Of a DNA stretch of 7,559 bases, positions 6,481 to 7,559 are shown piece after piece; within the stretch, counting starts at the first letter, position 1, and the number at the start of each line of letters is the position of its first letter. This DNA comes from Gammaproteobacteria bacterium (GTDB taxonomy: Bacteria > Pseudomonadota > Gammaproteobacteria > Pseudomonadales > Azotimanducaceae). Position numbers and translations under genes: made by a program. The notes beneath the pieces are model-generated. The model had not been told where the DNA came from and did no database searches. It saw nothing but the letters and a program-made list of their open reading frames with translations. The DNA is taken from assembly GCA_026706425.1 (NCBI GenBank), contig JAPOYW010000296.1:1-7559 (forward strand). Reading direction: 5' to 3'.

Positions 6481-7011
6481 CTAGTCCAGACACTTCCTGA
6501 CCATCCGCAAAATCGACTCCTCGGTCGTCAGGGTCTCTATTTCACCTAGAGGCACCCAACGCAGTGCCAGCGACTCCCCGGTAACCCTGAGCGGGGTGTG
6601 TCGATCAGCCCCGAGCAGGAACCGGACATCGTAGTGACAGTGGGGCGGGTCCTCGCCGCGCTTCGGAATGACGTGAATGTCGAGATCCAAGATCTCTTCC
6701 CGAATTGGCTCAACCGTGAGCCCGGATTCCTCTATGGCCTCCCGGCATGCCACCGCCAGCGGGTCTGGGTCGCCGTCGGCGTGACCGCCGAGTTGCAGCC
6801 AGCGGCCGAGCTTGGCGTGGTGGGTCATCAGCATCGAGGTGCCGGCGCGGTCGAGGACTACGGCGGAGCCGGTGATGTGCCCGTCGTCCCAGCAGTCGCG
6901 TTCGAAACAGCGTGGCTGGCGTTCGACGAAGTGCCGGAACCGGGAGGTGCCTTCGTCGGGATACCGGCCGGCGTATCCGGCGAGCAGGTTGAGAAGCTTG
7001 TCTCGGTGCAT
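6481..7011 (-). CDS. Nudix hydrolase
   Basis: This is a 176-residue cytoplasmic protein with a Nudix fold. The Nudix box lies at residues 76-98: G76, then PDPLAVACREAIEESGL containing REAIEESGL (Arg90, Glu91, Glu94, Glu95, Gly97), which supplies the metal-binding glutamates. The Glu expected six positions after Gly76 is Pro82, a change from the full consensus. The preceding KLGRWLQLGGHAD segment is typical of a subgroup with a GGH entrance. These enzymes cleave nucleoside diphosphates linked to another group, such as damaged nucleotides or ADP-sugars; the substrate here is unknown. The N-terminal 40 residues form a helical lead. ATG 7011 is the only possible start, because an in-frame TAA lies shortly upstream; GGAAGGA abuts it as a very close ribosome binding site. 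It is divergent from the ABM gene and convergent with the unknown gene. Confidence 0.92.
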   Translation of the reverse strand: MHRDKLLNLLAGYAGRYPDEGTSRFRHFVERQPRCFERDCWDDGHITGSAVVLDRAGTSMLMTHHAKLGRWLQLGGHADGDPDPLAVACREAIEESGLTVEPIREEILDLDIHVIPKRGEDPPHCHYDVRFLLGADRHTPLRVTGESLALRWVPLGEIETLTTEESILRMVRKCLD

Positions 7012-7030
7012 TCCTTCCGGTGTCCCGGTG

Positions 7031-7060
7031 TTCCGATAGAAGGCGCGGTCGGGTTATGCT
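7031..7060 (+). promoter_or_regulatory. Weak candidate promoter for the ABM gene
   Basis: TTCCGA (7031-7036) and TATGCT (7055-7060) are 18 bases apart in the 84-base divergent spacer. They match the sigma-70 consensus at 3 of 6 and 4 of 6 positions. The ABM gene needs a promoter in this spacer because its left neighbour is divergent, which is the main support. Confidence 0.25.
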
Positions 7061-7095
7061 GCCGCACCCTCTCGTCGATTTGGAAGAGTCCATAC

Positions 7096-7377
7096 ATGAT
7101 TGCCCTACTCGCAAGGTTGCACGTCGCCGCCGGCAAGGAAAAGGAATTCGAGTCCGTGATGCTGGAACTCGCGGCGGCGGTCCGCGCCAACGAACCCGGC
7201 AACCAGCTCTACACGCTGGTCAAGGACGACGAGGGCTACGCCGTGATGGAACTCTACGACGACGATGCGGCATTGGCCGCGCATGGCGCCAGCGATCACT
7301 TCAAGGCTGCGGGCGGCAAGTTCCGCGGACTGATGGCGGGGCCTCCCGACCTCAAGCGGTTCGAAGTCGTCGGCTGA
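7096..7377 (+). CDS. Antibiotic biosynthesis monooxygenase (ABM) domain protein, YgiN-like
   Basis: This is a 93-residue single-domain protein of the dimeric alpha/beta-barrel ABM fold. It starts with strand MIALLARLHVAAGKEKEFE, continues with a long helix (FESVMLELAAAVRANEPGN) containing the conserved EPG at 33-35, then strands QLYTLVKDDEGYAVMELYDD. The ELYDD-AL-AH--S-HF pattern (about 52-69) is typical, with His63 and His68 in the usual places. Family members oxidise quinols or polyphenols without cofactor, or degrade haem; others are of unknown role, so the substrate is open. ATG 7096 is chosen because it begins the fold and has GGAAGAG at 7082-7088, 7 bases upstream; the frame is open further left, but that part lies antisense to the Nudix gene. 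No signal peptide is present. Confidence 0.85.
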   Translation: MIALLARLHVAAGKEKEFESVMLELAAAVRANEPGNQLYTLVKDDEGYAVMELYDDDAALAAHGASDHFKAAGGKFRGLMAGPPDLKRFEVVG

Positions 7378-7395
7378 CTTCGGGCACGTCAAAGC

Positions 7396-7416
7396 GGGAC
7401 GCCACAAGGGCGTCCC
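7396..7416. repeat. Perfect 8-bp hairpin, repeat-like or terminator
   Basis: GGGACGCC (7396-7403) pairs fully with GGCGTCCC (7409-7416) around the loop ACAAG. It lies 18 bases after the ABM stop. No T tract follows (CTACGATTGCG), so it is a weak intrinsic terminator. The sequence looks like a short interspersed palindrome of the kind found in many copies in high-GC genomes; copy number cannot be judged here. Confidence 0.55.
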
Positions 7417-7434
7417 CTACGATTGCGTGGTCCG

Positions 7435-7559
7435 ATGAAGTTCCCGCAATACCACGACGAAGTGCTTCTCGCATTGCAGACGCTGGGCAATGCCGCGCTC
7501 GGGCGGCATATGGCCAAGGACCGCGGTTCGTCGATGAAGTACGTCGGGATCCGCGTACC
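7435..7559 (+). CDS. Partial CDS at right edge, possibly DNA alkylation repair (AlkD-like) protein
   Basis: An ATG at 7435 opens a frame that continues past the window end, giving 41 residues: MKFPQYHDEVLLALQTLGNA, then ALGRHMAKDRGSSMKYVGIRVP. The helix-LGN-helix opening followed by a small-residue turn and a YVGIRVP segment resembles the start of AlkD-type DNA glycosylases, HEAT-like helical proteins that remove alkylated bases. Too little is present for certainty. The ribosome binding site is weak. It follows the ABM gene on the same strand after 57 bases that contain the hairpin at 7396-7416. Confidence 0.45.
   Translation, partial: MKFPQYHDEVLLALQTLGNAALGRHMAKDRGSSMKYVGIRV

Noticed and set aside
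6598..7095. An N-terminal extension of the ABM protein to 6598.
   Set aside because: The extension is antisense to the Nudix gene, and the ABM fold and a good ribosome binding site both begin at 7096.

Overview
The window looks like a chromosomal segment of a high-GC proteobacterium. Lines sampled by eye run at roughly 66-70% GC in the central genes. The taxonomic hint is a YciB-type inner-membrane protein at the left edge, a family typical of Proteobacteria. No species can be named from the sequence alone. There is no rRNA, tRNA, CRISPR array, insertion sequence or transposase gene here.

Layout. 1-134 (minus) is the N-terminal part of yciB, running off the left edge. 177-1287 (minus) holds two overlapping small genes: a TPR-like helical protein followed by a HEPN-domain protein. 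1288-1689 is a 402-base gap between divergent genes and contains a cluster of short palindromic direct repeats. 1690-6367 (plus) is the main block: a GMC-family FAD oxidoreductase, a gluconate 2-dehydrogenase subunit-3-like protein, an exported adenosine-deaminase-family hydrolase and an unrecognised 339-residue protein. 6481-7011 (minus) is a Nudix hydrolase, convergent with that block. 7096-7377 (plus) is a small antibiotic-biosynthesis-monooxygenase (ABM) fold protein, divergent from the Nudix gene. 7435 to the right edge is the start of another gene, tentatively AlkD-like.

How the genes may work together. The GMC oxidoreductase and the subunit-3-like protein form a recognisable two-part dehydrogenase, although neither has a visible export signal and no cytochrome subunit lies in the window. 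The subunit-3 stop codon overlaps the start of the deaminase gene, and the unknown gene follows the deaminase after 8 bases, so these three are very likely one transcription unit. The joint substrate cannot be read from sequence. The HEPN/TPR-like pair has the compact overlapping layout of a toxin-antitoxin or defence-type module, but this is inference.

The least explained items are the HEPN/TPR-like pair, the repeat cluster at 1480-1638, the unrecognised gene at 5348-6367, and the association of an exported deaminase with a GMC dehydrogenase. Nothing in the window proves a new system.
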